Origin: Melampsora larici-populina 98AG31
Taxonomy: Eukaryota > Basidiomycota > Pucciniomycetes > Pucciniales > Melampsoraceae
Assembly (NCBI RefSeq): GCF_000204055.1
Contig: NW_006768805.1
Span: 628,092 to 692,091 of the forward strand
DNA: 64,000 nt
Direction: 5' to 3'
In this document: positions 13,903 through 23,851 of the stretch, one piece after another
How the letters are laid out: the number at the start of each line of letters is the position of its first letter
How positions within the stretch are numbered: the first letter of the stretch is position 1
Notes under the pieces: model-generated
Seen by the model: only the letters and a program-made list of their open reading frames with translations
Told to the model about the DNA's origin: nothing
Databases searched by the model: none
Program-made: the position numbers and the translations under genes

Positions 13903-15064
13903 TGGTACACAAATATTGTTCTGGAAATTTCCAGAACGCTTTTTCCAGAACGCCAGAAGTTTTTTTGTTTGGTGTGTTCTGGCGTTCTGGTGTTCTGCAA
14001 CTTTGAATGCCCCACACTCCAGAATTCCAGAAGCCCGACTACACCAGAACCAAACCACCACCTACTCCGCTGGCACTCCCCTCATCCCCTAGGACACCAA
14101 ATCTCATCCCTCTCCCATCTCAGCACTTCCATTCTCACTTCTCGATTATGGCTCAAAAAAACCCAACCTCAACTTGAAAGATTCATGTATGTATAATATT
14201 ACATACTTTCTCAAAGGCAGATGGGGAAGATTGGCCTGCCGAGTTGAAAGTTCAAAGCGATTGAAGAACTCTGAACGCCTGTTTCAATCGACAGGACATT
14301 TAAGGCCTCTTTGCACCAAACCCATCGCACAAACGACTGATGTTCATGAATCCGGGCAAGATACTACGCGGCAAGATGCTTTTTTCACTCAATCTATTGC
14401 GACTCAAAGTGTTTGAAATGGGCTTGGGAACAATAATCATTTTATCTTTCATCTTAGTGTCGCTGTTTCACTAGTTTTCAAGCTTTTGTGTTTTCTTTCT
14501 AGTTTCCTTCTATATAGCTTTCTAACTAACAAGTACAAAGAGTACAAATTGAGACTTAAGAAAGAATCTCAATATGATGATACCTGTATCGATCGATTTT
14601 TGTGCTTGAAAACCGGGAGAAAGTGGATGAAAATCATAAGAATAAAACGGCCTCTATGTATCGATTGGATTGCAGTGAAAGCTTTGCCTCTGAGTATTAA
14701 TTGATTCACGGTGAATGACCCATCTCAAGCCAATAAAAATTTCTTGATACCTGGAATGGGTTCCGTATAGAAGTTTGGTGATCTGAAGTTCAAATTGAAG
14801 GTCGATTAAAAGGCCTGAAGCGCAGATGGGTGAATTTGTAAAGTGAACGGCGTGATAACTTGATCTTCTTGGGTTGGCTTGAGGTAGTCGTTGCTGATCA
14901 CTTGATCCATGTTTGTTAGGTGATGCATGTGGGGAATGAACGGCTGCAGCAGAAAGTTTATGTGTGTATTTGTGTTTTTTCCAGAACGCCAGAACGCTTC
15001 CCGAAGGGTTCTGGAGTTCTGGAAAAAACCTTCTGGAAATTGCCAGAACGATATTTGTGTACCA
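13903..15064. mobile_element. Terminal-inverted-repeat element, copy 1
   Basis: The left end TGGTACACAAATAT followed by GTTCTGG is matched in inverse at the right end (CCAGAACGATATTTGTGTACCA). About 60 bases of subterminal sequence made of reiterated CCAGAA/TTCTGG words is also inverted. A diverged second copy lies at 39498-40493. Similarity between the copies is clear over the left 230 and right 130 bases and weak in the middle. No transposase is evident. I could not find a convincing target-site duplication, so superfamily assignment is open. Confidence 0.7.
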
Positions 15065-15695
15065 TAATAGTTACATCTACTTCTATAGACTGTATAGATC
15101 TCTCGCTTAGCCGCCACACAAAACTTTCCAGATTCAATCTCGTTTGTAATTCAAATCTAAGTTAGAGTTTGTCAATCTTCTTCCAACAAACCCTAGAACA
15201 CTTACTTCTTCCAAACCTGAACGACAAAGAAACACAGTAGGGATTGGGCGATGTAAACTTCTGTAAAATTTGTGTTAGCCGAAAATCCAATCCACGGCTT
15301 AGCGGATCTAGACTACTAGGAGATCCTAACGAAGCCAACCGAAGCCCTCCGAGCTCCTGATGGGCAGGTGTCACTGACATGTCCCTTTACCAGAGGCTTG
15401 ACCGAGACTGGGGGTCATTCAACGGACTTTTGACTCCTTTCGGTCTTTCAAATTTCTCGGATCTCGCTGTCCTCACCTCCACTGTTCTAACGTGAGTATC
15501 TCCGTATCAACCTCATCCACATCCGGAAATGAAGTGATTTCTTACATCCAAATTAAATAGGTTTTGCCAATCACACATGTAAGTGACTTTGCTTTAAGAT
15601 TATCTTGTTAGAATCCCCCGCTGATATCATATGATCCTGCTTGATCAAGGCCCTTCCAACGACTCGCCCGAAAGGGCCTATTTCATGCGGACTAC

Positions 15696-16040
15696 GTGGC
15701 CAACTCTGCTGGCGTCAATACGATCCTGACCTCTGCGGCTGTCTACGTGTGGGCTTCATACCAGCAAGAACGGGCCGCCTTGCAACGCAGAATAACGTAT
15801 GACGGCCATCCGCGGATCAATGTAGCCGATTGGGCTCCTGGCGTGTGTTACTTGACGACTCGCTTCTGGCCAAACGAGATCGTTCAAATGTACGAGCTTT
15901 TAGGACTCCCGGAAACCATCACGCTAGACAATGGTTGTGTTGAATCAGGCCTCACAAGCCTTGCCATGCTCCTCTCTCGTCTGGCTGTTCCCATAGCGTC
16001 ATTACCACCTTACCACACTTCATTTAACGCTCATAATTGA
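15696..16040 (+). pseudogene. Harbinger-type transposase fragment
   Basis: The frame reads through MANSAGVNTILTSAAVYVWA, then TYDGHPRINVADWAPGVCYL, TRFWPNEIVQMYELLGLPET and LDNGCVESGLTSLAMLLSRL. This resembles the helical N-terminal part of HARBI1-like DDE transposases, where a phrase such as RF.P.EI..L...L...I follows and a RL..P.RLSDL motif comes next. The homology stops after LSRLAVP, exactly where the 112-base foreign block begins, and the frame ends soon after (SFNAHN). The entire DDE catalytic part is missing, so no active enzyme is made from this copy. The family call is by pattern recognition, not a search. Confidence 0.6.
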
Positions 16041-16104
16041 CTGTGCCCGCCAAGACGCTTGTAATTAAACTGTCGCCCTAGCTCCTCATCAGACAAAGTT
16101 ATCA
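15993..16104 (+). repeat. 112-base block shared with La-domain gene 3' flank
   Basis: From ATAGCGTCATTACC to AAAGTTATCA this stretch is the exact reverse complement of 30936-31047. By base-by-base reading I find no mismatch over 112 bases. Sequences on either side are unrelated in the two places. Relative to the transposase and to the La-domain transcript the block has the same orientation. Confidence 0.9.
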
Positions 16105-16268
16105 AGGTGCTAGCTGTCCATATGTACTGAATTGAAAATACGTGAAAATACCCTAAAATGGAATTTTACAAAAATTCGCTTCGCCCAATCCCTAGTAACT
16201 ACCTAACAGAGCCAGTCAACAGGCTGGACACTAACCTTCCTCCAACTAGAGAAATTAACCAAGTTTCA

Positions 16269-17414
16269 TCAATCATCTAAACGTAAGACTTTTAGCCAAT
16301 TCACCGTCTCTTTCATTTCCTTGTCACTAAATTTCCTCAAGTAGATTCTGTACGCATCTGAAGCCCAACGACCATTTATCTTGATCTCGTTCCTTGACGC
16401 ACCCAAGTTCCAACGAAGGGAGGCACCTCCTATTCTGAAGGAGTGCCCGTAAAGTAACTTATGTTTCACTGGTCTAAACATATTCCAGAAATCTCTCAGT
16501 CTGTTAATCACGAACTGCTTTTTATATACTATCATCCTTCCGTCTTTCTCACTAGCAAATCCAAAAACCGGATCGATCGGTTTCCGTGGGCGGAATTCGT
16601 ATAGAAGCTTCAGTACTCTTACTGGGTCAAGTTTCGATTTCTGACGGTGGATATAAATCGTTTGAATTTCACCCGGTCTCGCCGTCTTCGCCCCATGGAT
16701 CTTTATTTTTGCATAGGAGTAGTCATTCGCCCAAACTACATCTCCCCAAAGTGGCATCCTCTTCGACACGTCGTCCGACACCAATTCACCCAGCCTCGCT
16801 GTGCCCCAAAAGGCCACCAATGCGATCGCGAAAATAGCCAGGTCTTTTTCATCGGTAAGGTTGATGTGCTCTAGTAAGACAGCTAGGTCTGATATTAGCA
16901 CTGGCGGGCGTAGCTTCTCTTCCTCCCTTAAGCGGTGTTCCACCGTTTCCGAAGCTTTCAGCAATAATGCCACTGAGTCGTCTTTCTCCGAAGGGTAAGT
17001 CTCGCGGTGAAATTTGTGCCAGGCCTTTAGGCCTGCTATGTAGGATCTCAAAGTCGACGCCTTGACTGACTCGTCCTCCCCAGCGTACTCTTCTTCTTTC
17101 TTAGAACCCCACACTACGAAACCTAGCAGGACTTCGGGAGAAATCAGTAGTAACTGTGACCGTTCGATGTTCTTGACCTCGGCGTACCTCCTCAATTTCA
17201 CCACACCAGAGTTGTAGTGTTTTAACGTGCCGTCCATCCAGGCGCCTCGCAAGAAGTGTTTTTGAATTTCATCTGAATCTGATTTATCTACTCCGAACGC
17301 GTCTTTCTTAAATGATCCGAATTGCCTGGTAAGTCTCTTGAAGTCATCCATCTTGTTTTCTTTCTCTGATTTGGTTCCTGTGTCTAATTTATTCGATCGT
17401 TTCTTTCTCGTCAT
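16269..17414 (-). CDS. Tyrosine recombinase (YR) of the retrotransposon
   Basis: 381 residues starting at MTRKKRSNKLDTGTKSEKEN. The chosen ATG overlaps the stop codon of the RNase H frame (ATGA), which suggests reinitiation or coupled translation; an open stretch continues upstream in this frame but overlaps RNase H. The N-terminal part is a SAM-like core-binding domain (LRGAWMDGTLKHYNSGVVKL, STLRSYIAGLKAWH). The catalytic domain keeps Arg I (WGTARLGELV), the HxxR box (HSFRIGGAS), the conserved Trp (GRWASDAYR) and the nucleophile Tyr in YRIYLRKF. The enzyme would integrate circular element DNA by recombination. A standalone Crypton recombinase is excluded by the adjacent RT and gag. Confidence 0.9.
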   Translation of the reverse strand: MTRKKRSNKLDTGTKSEKENKMDDFKRLTRQFGSFKKDAFGVDKSDSDEIQKHFLRGAWMDGTLKHYNSGVVKLRRYAEVKNIERSQLLLISPEVLLGFVVWGSKKEEEYAGEDESVKASTLRSYIAGLKAWHKFHRETYPSEKDDSVALLLKASETVEHRLREEEKLRPPVLISDLAVLLEHINLTDEKDLAIFAIALVAFWGTARLGELVSDDVSKRMPLWGDVVWANDYSYAKIKIHGAKTARPGEIQTIYIHRQKSKLDPVRVLKLLYEFRPRKPIDPVFGFASEKDGRMIVYKKQFVINRLRDFWNMFRPVKHKLLYGHSFRIGGASLRWNLGASRNEIKINGRWASDAYRIYLRKFSDKEMKETVNWLKVLRLDD

Positions 17415-19457
17415 GATGATGGTTGCAATTGAATCGGCGTGAATTGGAAAAGCAAGTGAGTCAGGTCTCCCGGAACGTCTATCTTGACCTCCTTGAACCA
17501 CAACAATTCGGACGTTAAAACCCCCCTTGAGAGGTCATCGGCTTTATTATCTCTAGATGTTACACGTTTCTGCTTAATGTTGCAGCCTAAGTTCGTAAGC
17601 AGTCGCTGTATCTTTTTCCACTCCTCATTCACATCCTGATCTTTAGATTTGCGCTTACGGATTGCATGTTCTGTGGTTGTGTTGTCAGTGTGAACCCATA
17701 GCCTCCTGCCTTTGACGTCCATCACTTTGTTCACTACTAGCAGTCCGAGTCTTATGGCCACTGTTTCGGCCCAAGCGATGCGTCGCTTTTTCTCTTTCCT
17801 CCCTTCTAGCTCCCAATCCGTTTTGAACTTGAAGCATGCCCAAAAATCACCAACCAAGACGCCAATCCTGTATGCACCCAGTTTGTCAGGTCAAAGAACA
17901 AAGGTTCACTCTATCTCGGTAAGGTCTTTATTATGCGAGTTCTTTCACTTACCCAAATGAAGAAGCAGCGTCTCCCACCCAACCCACCTCTTTGGGTATC
18001 GGGTTAGGGACTATTCGGCAGGCTTCGAAGTTCTCCAAGCACGCCTCCCACTCATTCAGATTGTTTACCACATCCTCTGGAGTCTCGCGCTTGGCCTGGA
18101 TGTTTCTCCAGGACTTTTTCCACCGGTATAATGAATTGAGGTAAGCGGCCATGTGTGGCACGATGTGAACCGTGTGACATAGCCTTCCCACGAATGTCTC
18201 GACTTGTGAGTAACTCCATTTCGCATCCTTCGTCAAAAATTCTTTAATTTGTCGTAGCCTTTCATCCAATTTCTCTTTCGGGAGTCTAACCGTGTGTTGC
18301 TTTCCATTCCAGATAAAGCCTAAGAACTTTTGTTCGTCAGCAAACTCGTAGTTCTTTTTCGGATTGGTTCTTACTCCCATGGAATTGCTCAGGTCAGTGA
18401 TGTCTCCCAGTGAAGTCTTCATGTTCGGTCTCTTTAGGATGAGGTTGTCATCTACCCATCGAAAGATGACTGGGAATCCAAGTTTGCTGATCATAATCCG
18501 TTTCCAGGTTTCCGCTGGGGCCCCAAAGACTCCACAGCTTGCAACTCCTCCAAAGCCAACCGCTAAATCTACCCACAACTTCCCTTCAAAGTCTTTAATG
18601 ATGAGGTATTTTCGTTGGCTATGATGTACTGGCAATTGACGGTAAGCCTTGGCCCAGTCAAAAACTGCTAACTGCCACTCTCCTGGATTATCTCTGAAAA
18701 ATTTAGCGACGCGTTTGAAATCGTCCCAAGACGTTTCGTAGTTCATCTTATCTACGTACGAGTTGACCGACGGGATTTCGTCGTCCTCTTTAGGATATGA
18801 AAGGTCGTTTATCAAGCGCACCGATCCGTCCCCATTCGTTGCACTCCCCATGGGGTTTGATCGGAAAAAACCAAACCGCTCATATAGTTCTTCATGTGAG
18901 TATGGGCCTGCTAATCTCCCTTCTCTAAGTTCTCTTGCTAACGTCTTTCCGATTTCGTCTTTCACGTCTAGGGCCGTGGAGTGGTTATCCGGAGTCCACC
19001 ACTTCCTCTTGCCTAGGTGATGTTGGGGAATCCCTAGGCAGAAGCCTTCCATGAACCCATCAAGGATGTAGGGTATGTCTTCCTGGAGGCCCGCCTCATC
19101 CATTAACTCCTTCCACTTATCTAGGACCATTTCACTCTTTACTTCCGCTGGCCACTTTGTTACTCCACCGGCTTTGAACAGTTTCCTTTCTGCAAGGGGG
19201 AGTATCGTTTTTGCCTGAAGTGAGGATGAGGAATCGTGTGAAGAGACTGAGTCCGTCTCATCTACGTCGCCATGTTGCTCTACTACTTCCTCCGCTACCT
19301 TAGTCAAGGCGGATAAGCTTATTTCTCTCGTTTCAGGTGGATCGTTGTTCAACCTTACTTCAGGCCACGTCTCTCCTGGGGTGTCCTGTTTCAGGACTAA
19401 TCTGTCTCTCTCAAGGACCCATTTACGTGGACCAGTAGGGCTGCGGGCTGTTATCAT
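17411..19457 (-). CDS. Reverse transcriptase-RNase H polyprotein
   Basis: Two exons: 19457-17953 and 17867-17411, joined by an intron with GTAAGT donor and CATACAG acceptor. The spliced frame gives 653 residues. RT motifs are visible: NDLSYP, VFDWAKAYRQLPVH (catalytic Asp of motif A), FGGVASCGVFGAPA (motif B), and FRWVDDN carrying the two Asp of motif C, followed by KFLGFIWNG. RNase H has its four acids: GDAASSFG before the intron, WAETVAI, HTDNTTTEHAI and SRDNKADDLSRG after it. The intron splits RNase H right after the first catalytic Asp strand; unspliced RNA would stop at TAA and yield RT without RNase H. No aspartic protease is evident. The N-terminal 80 residues are acidic and unassigned. 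Confidence 0.9.
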
Positions 19458-19735
19458 GTATGAGAATCAACATTTCATTCAGAAATCGCCCCCAAGCTCA
19501 CTTTCACTCTGACAACATGATTTCGCACACAGACGGAAAGGAAACCAGATTTAAGTGAAATCATCTTCATACCAGGAATTATGTTCAAGAACAAGAGGAG
19601 AACAAGGGGCGATATGCACAGAGATGGGGTGTGACACGAAACCATCGTCATGCGTCGGCAGCAAGAGTGGGTGGTAAAACACAGTTACCCCAGTCAGTAA
19701 ACACTCTCACAAAAACACATTCGGAGAACTGATTC

Positions 19736-22347
19736 TCACCAAGCTCCGTTCTCGTGGACCTTTCCTTTCCCCTTTCCTCCTTGCTTGTTGGCGTGCTGTT
19801 GACCATGAGCAACCCAATCGTGGCCACCGTTTCCGGAGTATGCCATATTGTGCTGATACTGGTTTGGATACACTTGGTAACCCGAACCGAACATTGCACC
19901 ACCATGGAACCCTTGAAATTGGTTTCCACCTTGATTTCTCGGAGGGAAATACGGTCGTTTCTGGTAAAAGTTTCCTCCTCTATTACCTCTACCCCTATTG
20001 CCACCTCGTTTTTTCTTGGCTGACTTGTCTGACGTCTCACCATCTACTTCTGTCACCTGATTTTCCACCAATCGGGAAGTACTGGCTGCTGGGGGGTTTT
20101 TCGTCAAAGGCTGGCCGGTGTAGAAGTCAAATCCATACTTTTGTTGGCCTGGGGCGTACGGGTTGTTTTCGTACATCAAGTCCCCTGCAGTCTCAGCATC
20201 CCACTTAGCTCGCCTCGCCGCTTCCTCTTGTACTCCATCCGGTAAGATAACTTTTTCCACCTTTTTTCCTCGCTTCCCATTCTTTTTCTTCCTGTACATA
20301 ATCCTCGACCTCTTCCTGAACACCAGAGCTCTAATGATCAGGTGGTACCTCAGTCCCACCATCCAACACTTGTGTTGTACCATAAGCTGACTCACAACCT
20401 CTTTGTGTTTCGTGATGTATCTAGCATACGCTTCGTGGCCGTAAAGTTCTGCTGCGTAACGAGTCTCTAAATCGCAAGCTAGGATGAAGTCTCCATAATT
20501 CATCTGGCGTTCTAGGTCTCTCTCCGAAGTCGACAGAGTGAAAGTTTTCTTGCTCTTCTTTAGTCCATCATCGACCGTCGAGTGGTATGCGTCTATGTAT
20601 GACCGCTTGAAGACTGATAAAGGTACGTATTTCTTAAGCTTCTTAAAGCACTTGTCCCAATGTCCTGGGAGGTCTGGTAAGTCCAAACCTGCTAGAGCAT
20701 TTAATTCAAATCTGACATTGGCTTTTGACATCAGTACTTCATCTTCTCCTGATTCCGAGGACGAATCTGATGAGCTCGAAGAGTCAGAGCCTGACGTGGA
20801 AGAGTCTTCTGAGTCGGAATCGTCCGACGAAGACGACGACGAGCTTTCCGAACTGGAAGATGTCGAGCTTGTGGAACTAGGAGTGGACGGGGTTTTCCTC
20901 TTCCTCCTGTTCTTCTTGCTCTTACGAGAGTGTTTGTTTTTCCTCTTTGACTTCCCGTCTTTCTTGCCTTCCGGTTTATCTTTCTTCTTACTTCCACCTT
21001 TCTTCGACTCCATTTCACCTTTCCTCTTCAACCTTTCTAACCTTTTCACTTCTAGCTTCAATGCCTTTAGCTCTTCTTCTTTCACCATCTTGCTTCTCAA
21101 GGTCTGGATCATGTCCATATCGACCCCTTCTATCGCGGAGGTTAAGCGTTCGACTAGTGGGCGAGTGTCCACTGGAGCAGTCGGAGTTTTCGGAAGAGCT
21201 TCTCTAGCTAGCGTGGGTATCGCGTCCAATGGCAGAGTGCCTTGAACTTCTCCCGTGGGAGGGTGGTTCAGCTGAGGGGTGGTTTCAACTGTTTAGATAG
21301 AAAGGAAACCAACTATGGTCAGTCTACCCGTCCTCCATTCTTCTACTATGAAGCAACTAATGGGAAGGTAAAGAATTAAGGATTCTGCTACTACAATCGA
21401 TATTTGGAGCATTATAGACCAGGGTTTCTTTTTCTACTTGCTCTGCTTCAACCTTTAAACTCAGGGAGCTCTCTCCGACAGGATCGCGGTGAGTCAAGTT
21501 CTCCCTTATTGGGCTTTCTTTGATTCCTCTTCTGTTTGCCAACTGGAGATGGGACTGAACAGGGTTCTGTGAACTGTAGACATTCTCAGGAGCTTTGTTT
21601 GGCTACGACTGTTTCAACTCGAAAGTTTTTATCAATTTAATTCCACATATGTTCAGTTATTGGGAGCCTCTGGGGCTGCGACCATCTATATACACGGGAG
21701 CTGTGCTAGCAGCTGCTACCTTGTTTAGGATTAATTCACCCTACTGATAAAAAGGGAAATAGTTGGAGGATATTGTCTGAATCGAACTCACTATGATCGT
21801 GTTCGATCAGTCCTTCAAACAATTCTCTTTTCTTCTTCCTGACTTGGTCGTCATCTCGTAAGTCTGTTGAGTCTACGCTCGTTCCTCTTTTCTTCTTACT
21901 TTTCACCTTCCTCTTCTTCTTGAGCTCCTTTCCTTTCCCCCTCTCTTCTTCTTCCACCGATGACGAGGCTGTGCCTTCCTGTTCTTCCTCATCACTGACT
22001 ATTAATACCATGTTCTCCCCTGTCTTCGCTTCCGCCATACTACTCTCCACCTGACTTAGAATCAAGCTCGATGTGCCTTGAACGTTGGACGTGTTGTTCA
22101 AAGTGTCGACCGTATCTTCCTTCGATGTGGTGACTCGTTCCAACGGAAAGGTCGAAGTCTGAGGGGTGGAGGTGAGGGTGTTTGCTCCTGGGTCTCTAGA
22201 TCCAGCCCGTCTTTCTCTTTCTTCTGCTTGTTCTTTCAATTTCAAGGCGTGGGCCTTTTTCTTTTCTTCTTCTAATTTTACCACTTCTAGCATTTTCTTT
22301 GATTTCGGTAAATGTGTTGATTTTTTCTGTTTAAGTGTTCTCCACAT
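19736..22347 (-). CDS. Gag-like protein of the YR retrotransposon
   Basis: Two exons are proposed: 22347-21792 (start MWRTLKQKKSTHLPK) and 21288-19736, joined in phase 1 over a 503-base intron (GTGAGT donor, CTAAACAG acceptor), for 702 residues. The first exon is Lys/Glu-rich. The second has a basic KKK/RKSKK stretch and a long Ser/Asp tract. A more conserved-looking segment follows (FELNALAGLDLPDLPGHWDK, FKRSYIDAYHSTVDD, GDFILACDLETRYAAELYG, QLMVQHKCWMVGLRYH), then a Gly/Arg/Gln-rich tail (RGGNRGRGNRGGN). No CCHC zinc knuckle is present; the RGG tail could bind nucleic acid instead. The role as capsid-like protein is inferred from position ahead of RT. The intron is long for this genome, so exon 1 could instead be a separate small gene. 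Confidence 0.72.
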
Positions 22348-23069
22348 TCAAATGCTTCTCTTGTAAATCTTAATGTCTACCGTGGTTGGAATTTAAGAAT
22401 TTTAAGAAATAGCAAAGAAATGACCTTGCGAGAATGACAGGTGTAGGCAGCGGGGGATATTTGGATAGTGAGAGGGAGAAGAAATTTTTTCTTTCCTCTA
22501 ACTTCCAAATTCGTGTGTGGTGACCATGACACATGGTACCGCCCATGACATCCCCGCTTCACCTGTCACTACTCTCATTCCTGAGTATGGAACTCATGGT
22601 ACCGTCGCAGGCTAGGAACAATACCCATTGACTGTGACACTATTCAGGTACATGTGGGTGTGAAGAATAAGACAGAGTATCCTTCACCGGTAGCCGCATT
22701 GTCAGTGATTGAAAATCAATCATGTGCGGCTTTTGTGGAAGATGTCAATATAATTGTAAGCTTGGTCTTGAAGGATCAAGTTCAGGAATTTGTCTTTGGA
22801 TGTTGATATGCAACACAAGGGCAAAGAGGATATCTCTCAGAGATAATCACAAAGTAAAGGCAAATTAAAAACGAAATCAAAGACGCAACATGTGGAACGC
22901 GCATACACATTTGGTATGTCATGTTTGATCAAGACGTGAAGTCCATTTGCTTGAAGTCACCCTTGGCAATATTGAAATTTTGTTAACATTATGATATTAC
23001 AACACAGGCCCCATGGCGGGGTGTGATCTGGAACGAGAGGTGGAGGGTGCGCATGCAAGGTATCATTTT
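22348..23069. other. Putative 5' leader of the retrotransposon and spacer
   Basis: This stretch should contain the 5' end and promoter of the minus-strand retrotransposon, but I could not match it to sequence beyond the recombinase gene. It has no credible frame. Upstream (higher coordinates) the tandem duplication at 23070 begins. Confidence 0.35.
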
Positions 23070-23589
23070 GGTCCGTCTTGTGTTTTCCGGCCATACTCCA
23101 GCTCAACACACGCCCCACCAACTGTTGAGTCACCATGGGTTATTCGAGTTGAGGGTATACTCGGGCCGTGGCTGCGCCTACAGAACCATGCTGAAATTTG
23201 CAACTTCTCCATATGGGCTGACAAGACGCGACAAACTTGAAAACGAGATACATACATGAGAACGATGTGCAATAGATAATCATCAGCACGGTAGACGCGG
23301 CAACTTATTTCACCTGGCATGGTCCGTCTTAATTTATGTTTTCCTGAGGCTATACTCCAGCTCAACAGACGCCCTACCAATCGTTAAGTCACAAGAACAT
23401 GGCTTATTCGAGTTGAGAGTATACTTGGGCCGTGACTGCGCCTACAGAACCATGCTGAAATTTTCAACTTCTCCAGAATCAGATGGGCTGACAAGACGCG
23501 ACAAAATTGAAAACGAGATAAAAACATGAGACGATGTGCAATCAATGATCATCAGCACGGTGAACGTGGCAAATTATTTCACCTGGCAC
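23070..23589. repeat. Tandem duplication upstream of the effector gene
   Basis: Two direct copies of about 251-269 bases abut: 23070-23320 and 23321-23589. Both start GGTCCGTCTT and end TTATTTCACCTGGCA. They share long blocks (ACTCCAGCTCAACA, GCGCCTACAGAACCATGCTG, GGGCTGACAAGACGCGACAA) with scattered substitutions and small indels. The pair ends about 260 bases before the start codon of the secreted-protein gene and so lies in its promoter region. There is no coding potential. Confidence 0.85.
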
Positions 23590-23765
23590 TTTCGTATTCT
23601 GACAGCCAAGTATGAATAATCGAGATGGATATAAAATTGCAGATGTTCTTGGACGTGTTTGATAATTCCTCACCCAGTCAAATCCTCAGCATACATATCT
23701 CCTACATCATCAATTCTCTTATTCCAAACCTTTGTTCAAATTCTCTCATCTTTGTTCTTAGTTTG

Positions 23766-23773
23766 TATATATA
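23766..23773 (+). promoter_or_regulatory. TATA box candidate of the secreted-protein gene
   Basis: TATATATA about 80 bases upstream of the start codon at 23852, followed by AT-rich sequence; the spacing suits a core promoter. Motif evidence only. Confidence 0.45.
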
Positions 23774-23851
23774 CGTTTAAATATAAAATATTACTTCGCA
23801 CTACATCTTCGGCTGAGCCTTACTTCCACCACATCCCTTTAAGACCTCAAC

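Larger units (their letters stand above)
15239..16193 (+). mobile_element. PIF/Harbinger-like DNA transposon, defective
   Basis: The terminal inverted repeat AGGGATTGGGCG at the left matches CGCCCAATCCCT at the right, and similarity continues inward (TTNTGTAAAATT). The element is flanked by a 3-base direct repeat AGT (15236-15238 and 16194-16196), as expected for a superfamily with 3-base target duplications. It is 955 bases long and holds a transposase fragment (15696-16040) with probable introns before it. It also holds a 112-base block identical to sequence in the 3' flank of the La-domain gene. The length and broken transposase mark it as non-autonomous. Confidence 0.75.
16197..22347 (-). 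mobile_element. DIRS/Ngaro-order YR retrotransposon
   Basis: Three genes in the order gag, reverse transcriptase-RNase H, tyrosine recombinase lie on the minus strand. That gene set defines tyrosine-recombinase (YR) retrotransposons, which integrate through a circular DNA rather than with a DDE integrase. All catalytic motifs I can check are present and frames are open, so this copy may be autonomous. I see neither a methyltransferase (found in many DIRS/PAT elements) nor a hydrolase frame. Terminal repeats could not be delimited: the 5' end is upstream of 22347, and the 3' end lies below 16269, close to or interrupted by the Harbinger-like element. The coordinates given are therefore approximate. 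Confidence 0.88.

Noticed and set aside
16586..16998. Plus-strand frames over the recombinase gene
   Set aside because: Antisense shadows of the minus-strand recombinase, whose catalytic motifs are clear.
20538..21245. Long plus-strand frame of 235 codons rich in Ser/Phe
   Set aside because: Antisense of the repetitive Lys/Ser/Asp part of gag; low complexity keeps both strands open.
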